64,000 bases of DNA, taken from assembly GCA_035048485.1 (NCBI GenBank), contig CM068590.1, positions 1,116,001 through 1,180,000 on the forward strand, read 5' to 3'. How positions within the stretch are numbered: position 1 is the stretch's first letter; each line of letters opens with the position of its first letter. Source of the stretch: Pteria penguin. Lineage: Eukaryota > Mollusca > Bivalvia > Pterioida > Pteriidae. Below the pieces are notes generated by a model. That model ran no database searches and had not been told where the DNA came from. It saw only the letters and a list, made by a program, of their open reading frames with translations. The translations under genes and the position numbers were made by a program. Below are positions 47,925 to 59,179 of the stretch, piece by piece.

Positions 47925-48035
47925 CTCAGGTTCGATTCCCGGATTGCGCCACTATGAGGTAGTTGGTTTCCTCTTGTTTCTACCTTTCGATAATACAGAA
48001 AATGTTGAAAGTGAGTAGAACACTGATCCATTTTT
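47925..48035 (+). mobile_element. Decayed SINE remnant (family S1)
   Basis: Only the B-box half (CAGGTTCGATTCCCGG), CGCCACTATG and AAAATGTTGAAAGTGAGTAG survive, related to the 33665 SINE. Confidence 0.6.
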
Positions 48036-48589
48036 GTTTTATGGCTGCAACATTCTTTATGGTTTGTTGTTGGGCGTGTGCCTAGTCGACTTATTTTGTT
48101 TTCTGTATATCCTATGCACTTATCGTGGTTGTATCTGGACAAACAGGAGAAGTTAACTCCTCTCAGACAACCTATCTCAGCCAAACGGACAAAACTGCTG
48201 GTTAAGGGAACCAGTGATTAAACTTCATCTTAATATTTTATTCAAATAAAAGAACTTATTAATATTCTATAAACCGACGTCTAAGATACTAATTCAGTAA
48301 CTTTATGTTAATTATATTTACTTTACAAAGTTAGTCTATTGTCTTTCAAAATTTAATCAAAGGATAGATTGTCCAGAGTTTAACGTTTCGAAAGTTTGTA
48401 TGAATACATCGAAAGTCCAGTGTGAAAAGTCGTTGCGAGTTTCACGATGACATTGCATCAGATACTTCTATATTTCTCTTTTTGTATTGGAAATTTTGAC
48501 TACAGCCTGAGACTCCTTCATGAACCTTCATTGACATTTAAATTCACAAAACTAGTATATTGAGTATTGCTGAAGCAATACATGTCTCC
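48036..48589. other. Intergenic, nothing recognised
   Basis: AT-rich; no motif or repeat seen. Confidence 0.4.
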
Positions 48590-48900
48590 AACTGGTTTCC
48601 ATAAATTTACTTTGTCCAAGAGCCGCAACTCCCTAAAAATACCTCATTCATGATGATGGATAAATCCAAAGCTGCATATCAAATTTAAAGTCATGATTTC
48701 AATGGCTGCTAATGAGGAGAGAGAGAGAGGTCCAAAATACCACAGTGTTTCAGTCAGACGGAGTGGAAACCTATAGTACCCTCCGGTTACATAGGTGGAG
48801 GATCAAAAATAATAAACCAATATGTGAAATATTTCGAGATATTTTATTGTGCAAGTTTCCATTTTCAACAGAAACATTTCATAGATAAGAAGACATTCAT
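48590..48900 (+). repeat. Dispersed repeat R5, copy 1
   Basis: It matches 52915-53235 in order: GGTTTCCATAAATTTACTT, ATTTCAATGGCTGC, GAGAGAGAGAGGTCCAAAA, AATATTTCGAGATATTTT and TCCATTTTCAACAGAAACAT. The GATGATGGATAAATCC piece is also shared with 43025 and 54225. Confidence 0.85.
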
Positions 48901-49379
48901 ACCACAAGACTTACATATCCATTCATCCCAAAATAATAACAAGAACCCCAAACAACAGTGCATAATCTCCTTGTGCACTGTTGTTGGACCATAGGTGCCC
49001 AATGATATTCAAATCTTTCATTCATCTCTAAATCATAACAAAAACCCCCATCATAAGTGCATAAAGCTCCTCGTGTAAACATCTCCGATTTGCAGCAAAG
49101 TATTATTTCAAATCTAAATGCATTTTCGCAAATGTCATCATCCACTGATTCAAGTCATTTAGCATACAGTATATCAAAATCTTGTATCAAAAAATGTACA
49201 ATGTTATGCTGTCTATGTAGCTGAAAAATTATTTCGGTTCCTTCCTCTAACACACAGTCAATCCTGTTTTAAATAACCACCAAAGGAGGTAGAAAGTGGG
49301 CACTTAACACAAGCGACCCCTAAATACAGGTTATTTTTGTATCAACATGCAAACAGAGTACTGCTGAAGAAATACATGT

Positions 49380-49850
49380 CCCCAACTAGTTTCCATAAAT
49401 TTATTTAAGCCCAAGAGCCATAACTCTTCCAAACATTAAACAATCACAACCAGACTCGAACTTGATCTGTAACTCATTGATACAAAACTGCATAGCAAAT
49501 TTCAAGTTAATACCTTCAATGGTTGCAGAAAAAGGCTGGATAACCAAAGTGTCTCATACAGACGGACAGACAGACAGATGGAATGGGAACCCATTGATAC
49601 AAAGCGACATACCAACATTCAAGACAATACCTTCAATGGTTGCAGAAAACGGCTGGATAACCTAAGTGTCTCATACAGACGGACAGACAGACAGATGGAG
49701 TGGGAACTCATTGATACAAAGCGGCATACCAACATTCAAGTCAATACCTTCAATGGTTGTAGAAAAAGGCTGGATAACCAAAGTATTTCATACAGAAGTA
49801 TGGACAGACAGATAGAGTGGAAACCCGTTGTCCCTCTAGTTTTTTCTGTG
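49380..49850 (+). repeat. R5-related block with ~120-bp tandem unit
   Basis: It starts with TTTCCATAAATTTATT like R5. About three tandem units follow, each with ATTGATACAAAGCGACATACC, CCTTCAATGGTTGCAGAAAA, GGCTGGATAACC and a GACGGACAGACAGACAG stretch. The layout again resembles a tandem-core mobile element. The frames at 49462-49859 are repeat-derived. Confidence 0.8.
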
Positions 49851-50642
49851 GGGGACTAATAATGGACTTTGCTGCCATTAACTGCCGTCCTAATGTTAAG
49901 GGAGGAAATAAAATGTTTTCTCACCAAAATTGATGTAAAGAACAATAAAACGTGGTTGTTGAAGAAGGGTGGTTGCTTAACGCAAGTGGTCTCTAAAGCC
50001 AGGTTTGGCTGATTACTAAACATTACGAAACTATTTCAATTGATTACGGATCACGATCATGCCATGATTACCGATCACGATCATGTCATGATTCGATCTT
50101 TAACACAAATATTGTTTTCTTATGATATTTCTATATTCATATAACTTTCAATAAAACAGAAACTGAATAGAACAATATTTAATTCCAACACAAAAAAAAG
50201 TCTGAATTCCTGACATTTATGATCTCTTACCTGTTATCTTGAGTTACGTATGATCTCGAGTTATCTGGGGAAGTGGCACACAGAGATATTTCACCATACC
50301 ATTAAAACATCGGTCATATAAAAATGTATATATATAAAAGTAGACATGAATATGCTTCGTCAACAACAACAAAACATCAAGTATGGTCAGAGGAAATCCC
50401 TGTGCTATGTTACAGCAAACTGGTTACTACATCTCTTAACGAAAAAAGAAATCACTGAATTCTCAATTTATTTTACTAAGGGAGGATAACTCTCAATAAC
50501 TTGATCACAAAACTAATGCAATATATTGGAAAAATCTAGTGAAATATTCATTAGGAATTAATTATTCTCAATTTTAAATGAAACACTAAATTGAACTTTC
50601 TGTTTACTTTCTGCATTAAGATTACTTTTGAAAGCAATCGAG
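49851..50642. other. Intergenic with a small duplication
   Basis: A ~27-bp unit (GATCACGATCATGCCATGATT) occurs twice at about 50046-50095; nothing else was recognised. Confidence 0.5.
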
Positions 50643-50787
50643 TAGACCAGTGTCCGACTTCATTACGAATATAGACCAGTGTCCGACTTCATTGCGAATA
50701 TAGACCAGTGTCCGACTTCATTGCGAATATAGACCAGTGTCCGACTTCATTACGAATATAGACCAGTGTCCGACTTCATTACGAATA
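50643..50787. repeat. 29-bp minisatellite, five near-identical copies
   Basis: Unit TAGACCAGTGTCCGACTTCA followed by TT[AG]CGAATA. The copies differ only by one A/G position, so the array expanded recently. Confidence 0.95.
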
Positions 50788-51307
50788 ATAAACTTTAAAA
50801 TCTAGAAAACAGAATATTCATAATCACATTGAAAATCGAAAAATGAAACAACAGAAAAATTCGTAAATACAATTTTAATGAAAGAAAGCTTAGTGTAAAT
50901 GGAGGCATTCCTAAAAAAAATTAGAAAAAGGAACTTTATTCCCTACCAAAAAAATTATAGCACTAGGGGCATAAGATTTTATTAAAATTATTTCATCAAT
51001 CAAAATTATCTGTTTTTGTATTATGTTTTTATTGTTTCTTCATCATGTTTCATCTAAAGAAGCAAAAACACTTCTGTAACTAGTACTTTGAGACAAACAC
51101 CAATGACGCAGGACCAGAAACATAACAAATAAGGAAGCTGATGCAAGTACACCCTTAATTGTCTTAACCAATCAAACTGACCAATGTAATACAGTTTATA
51201 GTAAACAGAAAGTGGAAGGAGTCAGCTGACAGAAAATGAAAGTAATAAATACACTTAGGTTATTGTTGTAAAAATTAAAAATTCTGGAAGTACAGTCAAG
51301 GATGAGA
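50788..51307. other. Intergenic, nothing recognised
   Basis: AT-rich, no structure seen. Confidence 0.4.
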
Positions 51308-51324
51308 TTCACACAAAGGGTGTA

Positions 51325-51685
51325 CACCTAGACTCAAGGTAAGAGGCACATCTTGCCCCAAGGTAAGATGTACACCTGGACTCCAGGTAAGAGGCACACC
51401 TCACATCAAGGTAAGATGTACACCAGGACTAAAGGTAAGAGGCACACCTCACATCAAGGTAAGATGTACACCAGGACTCCAGGTAAGAGGCACACCTCAC
51501 ATCAAGGTAAGATGTACACCAGGACTAAAGGTAAGAGGCACACCTCGCATCAAGGTAAGATGTACACCAGGACTCAAGGTAAGAGGCACACCTCGCATCA
51601 AGGTAAGATATACACCAGGACTAAAGGTAAGAGGCACACCTCGCATCAAGGTAAGATGTACACCTGGACTCAAGGTAGGGCAGTC
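51325..51685 (+). repeat. 48-bp minisatellite of two 24-bp halves, each with a splice-donor consensus
   Basis: It alternates AAGGTAAGATGTACACCAGG and AAGGTAAGAGGCACACCTCR units of 24 bp. There are fourteen GGTAAGA motifs in about 330 bp, plus a final GGTAGGG. The frame stays open for 114 codons because 24 is a multiple of three; this is not a gene. Confidence 0.95.
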
Positions 51686-52434
51686 ATATTGTGGTAAACA
51701 GGTAATGTTTCTGAGAAATTTCTGCTTTACAAATAGTTGTTATCCAAAACTTCAAAACCTAAATGTTCAAATCAACCATACCATGGACTGAGATGTAGCC
51801 AGGCGTATACCCCTTTGTGGTCCCCAGTCCTGAGGTGTTATTACATACTGTAATCTCTCTAATGTCCGTATCTGACCTTTTTTTTTAATATATATGTTTG
51901 GCAGGCCTAAAAACTTTCGGCATACCGAAAAAAAGAAGAAGAAAAAGTGGAATTGAAATAAATTTATGTAGGCCTCCAAAATATTTGTAGGGCAAATACG
52001 TTTTGAACTTCCTGCATGTATTAATGAATATTTAAAAGGAAAGTACAAAGATGTAGGAAAGGTGTTAAAAAGCATTTGTACAATTTTATGGTGATAACAC
52101 AAGAGACATGAAAAAGTGATATATAAATTACATGTCTAGGACACTCTATGACGTTTCATCCACAAGTCACGGGCGACACATCGTCACCGGTGACACACTC
52201 GTAGCACTTGTATAACATTATTGCATTTCACATTAGATGCGAGTTAAGGAATCAAAATCGATGCTTGCATCCGATTACACTAAATCGTTTCTACATTTTC
52301 TACATATTATTTCAAAAATTTACAAATATCAGTAAATAATAAAAAGAGATCTAGAAAGGCTAGTTCCTATAGTTGGAATGGTAGAATCATCAAATGTTTT
52401 CTATTCAACCCTTCCGAAGTCATATTATCCTCTT
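51686..52434. other. Intergenic, nothing recognised
   Basis: No coding motif; the 111-codon minus frame at 52102-51767 has none. Confidence 0.4.
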
Positions 52435-52580
52435 CAAGATCAGAGGCAGAAGGTTTTATCTTCAAGATCTGGAAGAAGATTTTATCTTCAAGATCAAGTT
52501 GAAGTTTTTATCTTCAAGATCAAGTCGAAGGTTGTATCTTCAAGATTTTGTCAAAGTTTTTATCTTCAAGATCTGGTCGA
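52435..52580. repeat. ~28-bp minisatellite
   Basis: About six units centred on TTTTATCTTCAAGATC with variable GAAG spacers. Two overlapping open frames result from the repeat. Confidence 0.85.
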
Positions 52581-52914
52581 ATTAAGCAGTAAACTGTTTT
52601 GATTGAAGCTAACAGAAGTTGATTTTTGTTTTAAGGGAAAAAATGATGACATATATAAACATGTATCCAATAAGGAATTATTATAAGTCAATATACATAA
52701 AATTCAGTATGAAATTTATTACTTTAGTTCATGACTTTCTTCAGTTAATAGTGTACCCTTTCCTTAACAACGTAATTCAAATAATATGCCTGAAGAAGGA
52801 TTCAGTAAATTAAACAAATGGGAAAATTTGCCACAATAATGTATAACATAAATAAACAACAAAACACCACTTTTGATTTCTGCGTCCTGTTTACACGCTT
52901 AGTAGCAATAATGT

Positions 52915-53235
52915 ACCAACCGGTTTCCATAAATTTACTTGGTCCTATATCCGCAACTCCTCCAAACCTACGTCAATTATGAATATCTGTAACACACTGA
53001 TACAAAGCTGCATACCAAATTTCAAGTCAGGATTTCAATGGCTGCAAAAGAGGAGAGAGAGAGAGAGGTCCAAAACACCACAGTGTCTCAGACAGACTGA
53101 GTGGAAACCAATAGAACCCTCGGGTTTTATAGGACTAAAAATTAATAAAACCAATATGTAAAATATTTCGAGATATTTTTTGTGCAAGTTTCCATTTTCA
53201 ACAGAAACATTTCATACATAAGAAGACATTATTTT
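52915..53235 (+). repeat. Dispersed repeat R5, copy 2
   Basis: A direct copy of 48590-48900, with the same order of blocks and about 85-90% similarity by eye. Confidence 0.85.
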
Positions 53236-54224
53236 GTGACTCGGAACAAGTGCGATTGTAGCTGCACACTATTACTTCATTACGGTGGCTACTCGTGTAC
53301 ATGATATGTCGAAACTTGAATACAGCATTGTTCAAAGCTTGCATTGGATGACTATAGTTCGTAGACATTGCACCGTGTGCATTTTATTTCAGAAAATAAA
53401 AAGTCTTAAATGTTAGAAATTGTTTTCAGTTATTCCAGATGTATCACTTGCGATGGTTAATAACTTGCCATATTGTTTTGATTCACAAAAGTAGTTCCGG
53501 TAATAGTGTGCGTATCCCCATAGCAAAATTAAATTTCGTGTGACAGAAAAAAACCCATCAACTTTTTGACCAATCAAAACCGTTGATAAAGTTGAAATTA
53601 AATTATAATGATATTAAAAATTATATATATATACCAGCGGAAAAAAGAATCTGTGTAAACTTAAAAGTTAATTAAAACATGGAAAAAGTATACTTTGATG
53701 GCCTTTTATTCTAAAAGGCGTAGTTTGATATACTAAACACGTGTTTGAGCACTCAATATGCTAAATATGACGTTTGATTCACATTGGTGGCCACAGCAAA
53801 TCGGAGCCTAAGCGACAAGTGATAAGTATTCGATCAGAATGTCTTGCATTCAATGACAATATTCAAAGTATTGAAACAGAAAATTAATGGTTTTTGGAAC
53901 ACAATTCTGATTGGGAGATGCCTCATGTGATTGAGAATGACCGTTTGTATGCTAATGGGATGCTGGAAGCTGGGATGTCTTTAAAGGAATATGACAAGGC
54001 AGTCTGGAGTTCATATTAATATTTCTACGGAACATGACTTGGTATTTTATTGTTCTACTCTACACCACTCTGATGTATTCCGTTTAATGATCAAAGTAGA
54101 TAGTCTAAGGAAGTTGAGTATACGCTCTGTGGTCTATGTCATCCAGCCAAGGGTCCACTTCTTGCCGGATCTGGTAAAAACATTTGTAGGGGACCTAGAG
54201 AACTACATCCCTACCAATGTAAAG
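53236..54224. other. Intergenic with weak coding-like patches
   Basis: Frames around 53840-53990 (WEMPHVIENDRLYANGM) and 53991-54220 (VFRLMIKVDSLRKLS) read more like protein than random sequence, but no family is recognised. They are interrupted by stops and overlap the dispersed repeat at 54225. Confidence 0.3.
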
Positions 54225-54345
54225 ATGATGGATAAATCCAAAACACAAGTCCAAAAATCATGAAACCATAGGACATACAAAATCAGTGAAAATGAAAAAC
54301 AAATGGAAAATAACAAAATATGTCTACTTGAAGAGCATCCTGACG
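54225..54345 (+). repeat. Dispersed repeat, copy 2
   Basis: See 43025-43150. The shared blocks are GATGATGGATAAATCC, GGACATACAAAATCAGTG and TGTCTACTTGAAGAGCAT. Confidence 0.8.
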
Positions 54346-54480
54346 TCACAGTGCCAATAGTTTGACGTAAACAATACCTGCTCAAAAGAGGAATAACTCT
54401 GTATAATGAAAACATCCGATATAATATCAAATGTACAAATCTATCATAAACAAATTCTTCATTAGTATTCCCTTTAATCG

Positions 54481-54490
54481 TTTATTTATT
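54481..54490 (-). terminator. Probable polyadenylation signal of the TRIM-like gene
   Basis: On the minus strand AATAAATAAA lies about 70 bp after the stop codon at 54556, giving a short 3' UTR. Confidence 0.6.
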
Positions 54491-54555
54491 GTATTAACTT
54501 CTTGCTATTATGTCACGGGCGTGTCTTTTCAATTTCAATGTTTTAATTCTTCCCC

Positions 54556-56169
54556 TTAGTATTTCAGTAATTTAACTTGTGCTTCCTCATCAACAATCCA
54601 CGCACGTCCCTCGCTGTCTACATCAATGTACCATGGCTTCATCAGTCCAGTAGGCTGTATATACTGGAGGAACTTACCATCCGTGTCCAGGACGTGTACT
54701 CTGTCGTTGTCTCTGTCGGTGACGAGGACACGCCCACTCGCATCAGTACTGACGTCCCAGGGATCAAATGAAGAGGAATCTAAACCTTCATACTCGTACC
54801 TTAGTCTGTGGTCTTTACCAAATACTAACAGTTTATTGTCGTCACATACGTATATATCTTCGTTGACTTTATTCACAGCTACACTGTACGGATTGGAAAA
54901 CAATTCTGGATCAAATTCATGTATCATGTCCCCCTCACTACTGTACTGGATTACTCGATGCTCATCGTTATACGTCACAACGACTTCACTATTACGTAAG
55001 AAACATATTCCACACGGCTGGTGCTGTGTAGAGAATAATGGCGTTATTACCCAATACGTCCCTTTCCTTGACGCTAACACGATACGGTAATTGCTAGAGT
55101 CACTGAAGAGAACATCTCCCTGTGGAGTGACGATGACGTCATAGAACCAGAAGTCAGTGTGCATGGTATCAAGTACGGCGCCATCGCAGTCCATCAGCTG
55201 TATACAGTGTTGACCAGTTCTCAGCCAGGCCAGACCTGATGACGTGGTACAGGCGATGTGTGGATCATCATGACCAGGATGGAATGATGATACTAGTACT
55301 GCCGTAGAGAGTAATGGCGTAACAGACGCGGACGCTTGTTCTGATGGGTCTTTATTGGGTGTCACGTGTATGGCATTATTCGAAATTTTCTTTTCCAAAT
55401 TTAGTATAGATATGTTAAGTTTTCCAATAATGGTTGATATAATTTGGTCATCTATTTTTCCAGGAGTGTAACTGGGAGGTGACTGCTGAGATAGAGTTGG
55501 AAGGGCTTTCATATCGGCAATATCGAGCTTGTGTTCTAATAGACTGATATCATTTATTTGTAGAAGTTCTTGTAGTTGTCTCATATTTCTTTTGAATTCC
55601 TCAAACTTGTCATTTATTGCTTTCTCCTGTGCTTGAAGCGTCATTTCTTGTTTTTCGCTGATTTCTCTAAGCTCCCTCCGTACTTTGTTTACGGCCTTAT
55701 CTACAATTTCATGGATACGAGCTGCATGCGCTACTAGTACGTGATCAATTTTCTGAATGTTGTCTTTGTACCCAATCGTCATCTCTTTAGCTTCGCCCAA
55801 AAGAGTCTCCAATTGTGTCAGGCATTCTTGAAAAGGCCCTTGTAAGTTTTGTGTTTCGCGGGCTTTCTTATCACGGATTGCATCTTCAATTTCGTCTAAC
55901 TCATGTCCCTTATGTGATGTTATGGAACATTTTACACAACATGCTTCACCGCATGCTTTGCACCAAAACATATTCTTATTGTCAGTGTGTCTCTTGCATG
56001 TTCGTTTTTCTCTTTCTGAATATAACACAAATTTGTGCGTTTTTCTCTTCTTCTCGTGTTTCTCTTTACATTTGATACAGAGAGCATCGTCGCAATTCAG
56101 ACATTGATATTTTGCCGGGTTTTCACAGGTATCAACTTCACAGGGTACTGCTCGCTGGAAATCTGCCAT
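54556..56169 (-). CDS. B-box, coiled-coil, NHL protein (TRIM-like, no RING)
   Basis: 537 residues from MADF at 56169. B-box 1 lies at about 10-46 (C10, C15, C23, C26, C31, C34, H38, H45). B-box 2 at about 58-89 has the full C-x2-H ... C-x2-C ... C-x2-C ... H-x2-H pattern (C58, H61, C70, C73, C78, C81, H86, H89). A long coiled coil spans about 100-240, and a propeller of NHL-type repeats about 300-537 (for example WDVSTDASGRVLVTDRDNDR, IDVDSEGRAWIVD). There is no RING finger, so on its own it is not an obvious ubiquitin ligase. An acceptor (GTCTTGTAG) ends just before AAATATGG at 56173, so a 5' UTR exon lies upstream; the longer frame to 56217 is therefore not the true start. Mollusc genomes carry many such genes, linked to immunity or RNA regulation. 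A broken paralogue lies at 47105-47445. Confidence 0.88.
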   Translation of the reverse strand: MADFQRAVPCEVDTCENPAKYQCLNCDDALCIKCKEKHEKKRKTHKFVLYSEREKRTCKRHTDNKNMFWCKACGEACCVKCSITSHKGHELDEIEDAIRDKKARETQNLQGPFQECLTQLETLLGEAKEMTIGYKDNIQKIDHVLVAHAARIHEIVDKAVNKVRRELREISEKQEMTLQAQEKAINDKFEEFKRNMRQLQELLQINDISLLEHKLDIADMKALPTLSQQSPPSYTPGKIDDQIISTIIGKLNISILNLEKKISNNAIHVTPNKDPSEQASASVTPLLSTAVLVSSFHPGHDDPHIACTTSSGLAWLRTGQHCIQLMDCDGAVLDTMHTDFWFYDVIVTPQGDVLFSDSSNYRIVLASRKGTYWVITPLFSTQHQPCGICFLRNSEVVVTYNDEHRVIQYSSEGDMIHEFDPELFSNPYSVAVNKVNEDIYVCDDNKLLVFGKDHRLRYEYEGLDSSSFDPWDVSTDASGRVLVTDRDNDRVHVLDTDGKFLQYIQPTGLMKPWYIDVDSEGRAWIVDEEAQVKLLKY

Positions 56170-56173
56170 ATTT

Positions 56174-57299
56174 CTACAAGACAAAATGAAGCTACACAGA
56201 AATGTGAATATGGTCAAAGAAAGACAACTCCTACATTTCGAAACCGAATACTAAATATCGAAAGGAGGGTTTCCTTCTTTCATGCAATTCATTATGGTAT
56301 TAGCTTTACCATTTAAAAGTAGAGAGAGAGAGAGAGAGACTTCTTTTATGTAGCATTATTTTATAATGTTACCTTAAAATTCATTCAACCCCACCCATTA
56401 TAGCTATACCAATCAAAGTATATGTGGAAGAGGGAGGGGGTCGCAAAACATCAGTGTATCATATATTCGCTGTAGACAGAGCATAAACTATTTCTTTTAT
56501 ATAGCATTGATTTAAGCTCGACGAAATGTGTGTGGTAACTTTGTATTTCAATGGTTTTGTCTCTTTGGAAATATTTTACCACAAAAAGACCAGAAAACCC
56601 AAGTTAGACATTATTTTTCCTCTTAACTATAATCCCTCTGTTAACACATGTATAGAGGTTACATCATCGATGCCTTACCTTAAAAGTTGTCATTAACTTG
56701 AGATGCCTACTGCTGCTGGACGTCGATAGATAAAGATTTAAGGTCAAACAGTCAAACTGAGAGACCCAAAACGAAAGTACAATAAACCCTGACAAAGAGC
56801 TGACGTGTAAAAAAATCAGTCCACTCATAGATATGTCCCTATTGATGCCATTTCAAGTCTTCTAATACTCCAATCTGTATCATAAACGCTGTAATTAGAG
56901 ATGCGGTGCATTTAGGGGAATCCCCATCGATCATATCGAGGCTCGTCTTTATTATCTACATTCCATAGTCTAGTCCATTTAATAGATACACCATTTTAAT
57001 GCGATGATATGAGAATTTCTTTGGACTCTTTCTTTATCATCATTTGCTTTCATAAGAATTGGGGAGGGGGTATCTAATATGCCTCTTGTGTCTTGAACAC
57101 CACGAGCTTACAATGCTCAGACTGCATCCCTTCCCGAGAAAAATTTGCCCCAACATTTGTTGGGGAAAGGGGGTGTCCTATGATAACTAGATGAGTTTTC
57201 CCCGCTTTCAATAGGGGACTGAGATATAAAGGTCGAAAGTTTGCTATTTTCAGAGACAAAATCGGAATAATGTTTTAGGTTATTTAGAGATGTCGCTGT

Positions 57300-57300
<1 letters not shown>
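56174..57300. other. Upstream region of the TRIM-like gene, nothing recognised
   Basis: It should contain the 5' UTR exon and promoter (minus strand), which I cannot place. A short GA microsatellite lies at about 56321-56338. Confidence 0.4.
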
Positions 57301-57333
<33 letters not shown>

Positions 57334-57350
57334 CCATCATCACCATCATC
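57300..57350. repeat. (ATC)n microsatellite
   Basis: About 15 trinucleotide units, a few with ACC interruptions. Confidence 0.95.
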
Positions 57351-57456
57351 GTCTTAAGTTTTTAATTTCGAGACATGGAAGCAATGCATAATACCATTTA
57401 TAAACATAGTGGCGCAATACGCCAATCGAAGAAGGCGCCTCTAGCTATGATAGTAT

Positions 57457-57570
<114 letters not shown>

Positions 57571-57888
57571 CTATATCGCATATGGCAGCCATGCCTGCTA
57601 ATAGCCAGCATATGGTAGCTATGCTCGTTTACAGAAAGGACAAATTTACATACCATTTAATATGTCAACATATCGTAGCAGTGCTCGTTAATATGCCAGC
57701 AAATGGTAGCCTTCCTCTGTTAACATACTTGCATATTGTAGGTATACCTTTCTTCCCATGACAGCATATGGTAGTCATGTTATTATACGGTTGCTATGCG
57801 TCTGTTAACATGGCAGCGTATGGAAGCCATGCCCCTGTTAACATGGCAGCATACAGTACCTATGCCCCTGTCAAGATACCAGCATACG

Positions 57889-58036
57889 CAGTGGCGGATC
57901 CAGGATTTTCGAAAAGGGGGGGGGGGTACATATGTATTAGCCAAACTACTCGGTAATTTTTGCTGCCAAATCTGGATTTTTACATGTAAATATGTGGCCA
58001 AAATGGGGGCCCGGTACCCATCTAAATCCGCCACTG
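57889..58036. mobile_element. 148-bp MITE with CAGTGGCGGAT termini
   Basis: The left end CAGTGGCGGATCCAG and the complement of the right end, CAGTGGCGGATTTAG, match except for two bases. ATACG occurs on both sides (57884-57888 and 58037-58041), a 5-bp apparent target duplication. It contains a G run. The terminus resembles hAT-type ends, but hAT duplications are normally 8 bp, so the class is open. Confidence 0.8.
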
Positions 58037-58108
58037 ATACGGTAGCTATGCCTCTGTTATCATGGCAGCATAAAGTACCTATGCCCCTGTCAAGATACCG
58101 GCATACGG

Positions 58109-58288
58109 TTGGTTGGTTGTTGGTTGGTTGATTGGTGTTTTACGTCGCTTTCAACAATTTTTCAGTTATATCGCGACATGGAAGCAGGAGGTTACCAACC
58201 TCTTAAACATAGTGGCGCAACCCGGGAATCGAACCCGGGTCGTCGGCGCCGCAAGTCAAGCGCTTAACCACTACACCAAGCCTGCCCC
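58109..58288 (-). mobile_element. Complete SINE (family S1), minus, with target duplication
   Basis: The full head (B box complement GGGAATCGAACCC, A box complement CTTAACCACTACACCA) and the TTGGTTGGTT tail are present. CCGGCATACGG at 58098-58108 and at 58289-58299 is the 11-bp target duplication derived from the minisatellite unit. It is well preserved, so probably recent. Confidence 0.95.
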
Positions 58289-58499
58289 CCGGCATACGGT
58301 AGCTAAGCCACTATTAACATGGGGGCATACAGTACCTATGCCCCTGTCAAGATACGAGTATACAGTATCTATGCCCGTTAACATGCCAGCATACGGTAGC
58401 TGTGCCTTGTTCACATTTATTATACTGGTACATCCCATTATTGTGATCGACACAGACTAATGCAGTACAAATGGATACCCATCTGATCATTTGTCACCT

Positions 58500-59177
58500 A
58501 CAAGGCACCAAAAGTATCACTCTCCGGCATATATAACACAATATGGAATATCATGCAAACAACAGATTCAAAAACACCACCAGTCAATAACGTGTATAGA
58601 ACCATTCATGTATAAGATGTGTGTACAAAACATTCTACATCTTTACAGGACATTTGTCTGGGTCCGGCGCCATAAACTGAGAAAATACTCAAGTCATTTT
58701 TTCTGTTCAACAATGAATTAAGAACTGGGATTTAGATTGTATTAAGTTTTATCCTATCGATAAATAGAATAAAACCATTCTGCATGACAATTTATTTGAA
58801 CGTTTGATAATGGAATAAATTAAAATGCAATAATTGACTTAAGTATATTCTTAGTTTATGGCGCTGGAACCTGGTAAAGCTTTACATTTCAGTGAAATGA
58901 TAATTTTATCTGACTGAGATAATTTTCACCAGAGATGTCAGGTGGTCAAGTTGGTTTCGGAAACACTGGAACACTGAAATGATACCGCAATTTTCAGTAC
59001 TAAGTTAAAGTCAGTTTAAGCTTTAACGGGGCAAGTACATAATATCGTGTATAAACAGCATGGCAGTCCAGTACACATCACAGAATAAAGAATAGTAGGT
59101 AAACATGGGCCTCTGGTTGGTGATATAGAGGCGGCAGCAGGTGCTATGCAGCAGTAGGTAACTATAACATGAAACCG
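58500..59177. repeat. First part of a diverged local duplication
   Basis: TAGAACCATTCATGTATAAG and following sequence at about 58597 recur at about 59877 (TAGAACCACTCATGTATAAG). Together with a second matching block (59276 and 60100) this indicates an old duplication in the same orientation, with later insertions. The rest is non-coding. Confidence 0.55.
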
Positions 59178-59179
59178 GG

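Larger units (their letters stand above)
57580..58415 (+). repeat. ~38-bp minisatellite, interrupted by a MITE and a SINE
   Basis: Roughly a dozen diverged units of the type GCATACGGTAGCTATGCCCC followed by TGTTAACATGCCA or TGTCAAGATACCA. The array is split at 57889 and 58109 by two separate insertions, each of which can be removed cleanly to restore the repeat. Confidence 0.9.

Noticed and set aside
50643..50787. CRISPR-like regular repeat
   Set aside because: The 29-bp units abut with no spacers, and the genome is eukaryotic.
51353..51697. 114-codon repetitive frame (GKMYTRT/GKRHTSHQ)
   Set aside because: The 24-bp repeat length is a multiple of three, which keeps any frame open; no start context, splice context or family.
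56170..56217. Upstream Met extension of the TRIM-like protein (16 extra residues)
   Set aside because: A splice acceptor lies between this Met and MADF, so the extension is intronic.
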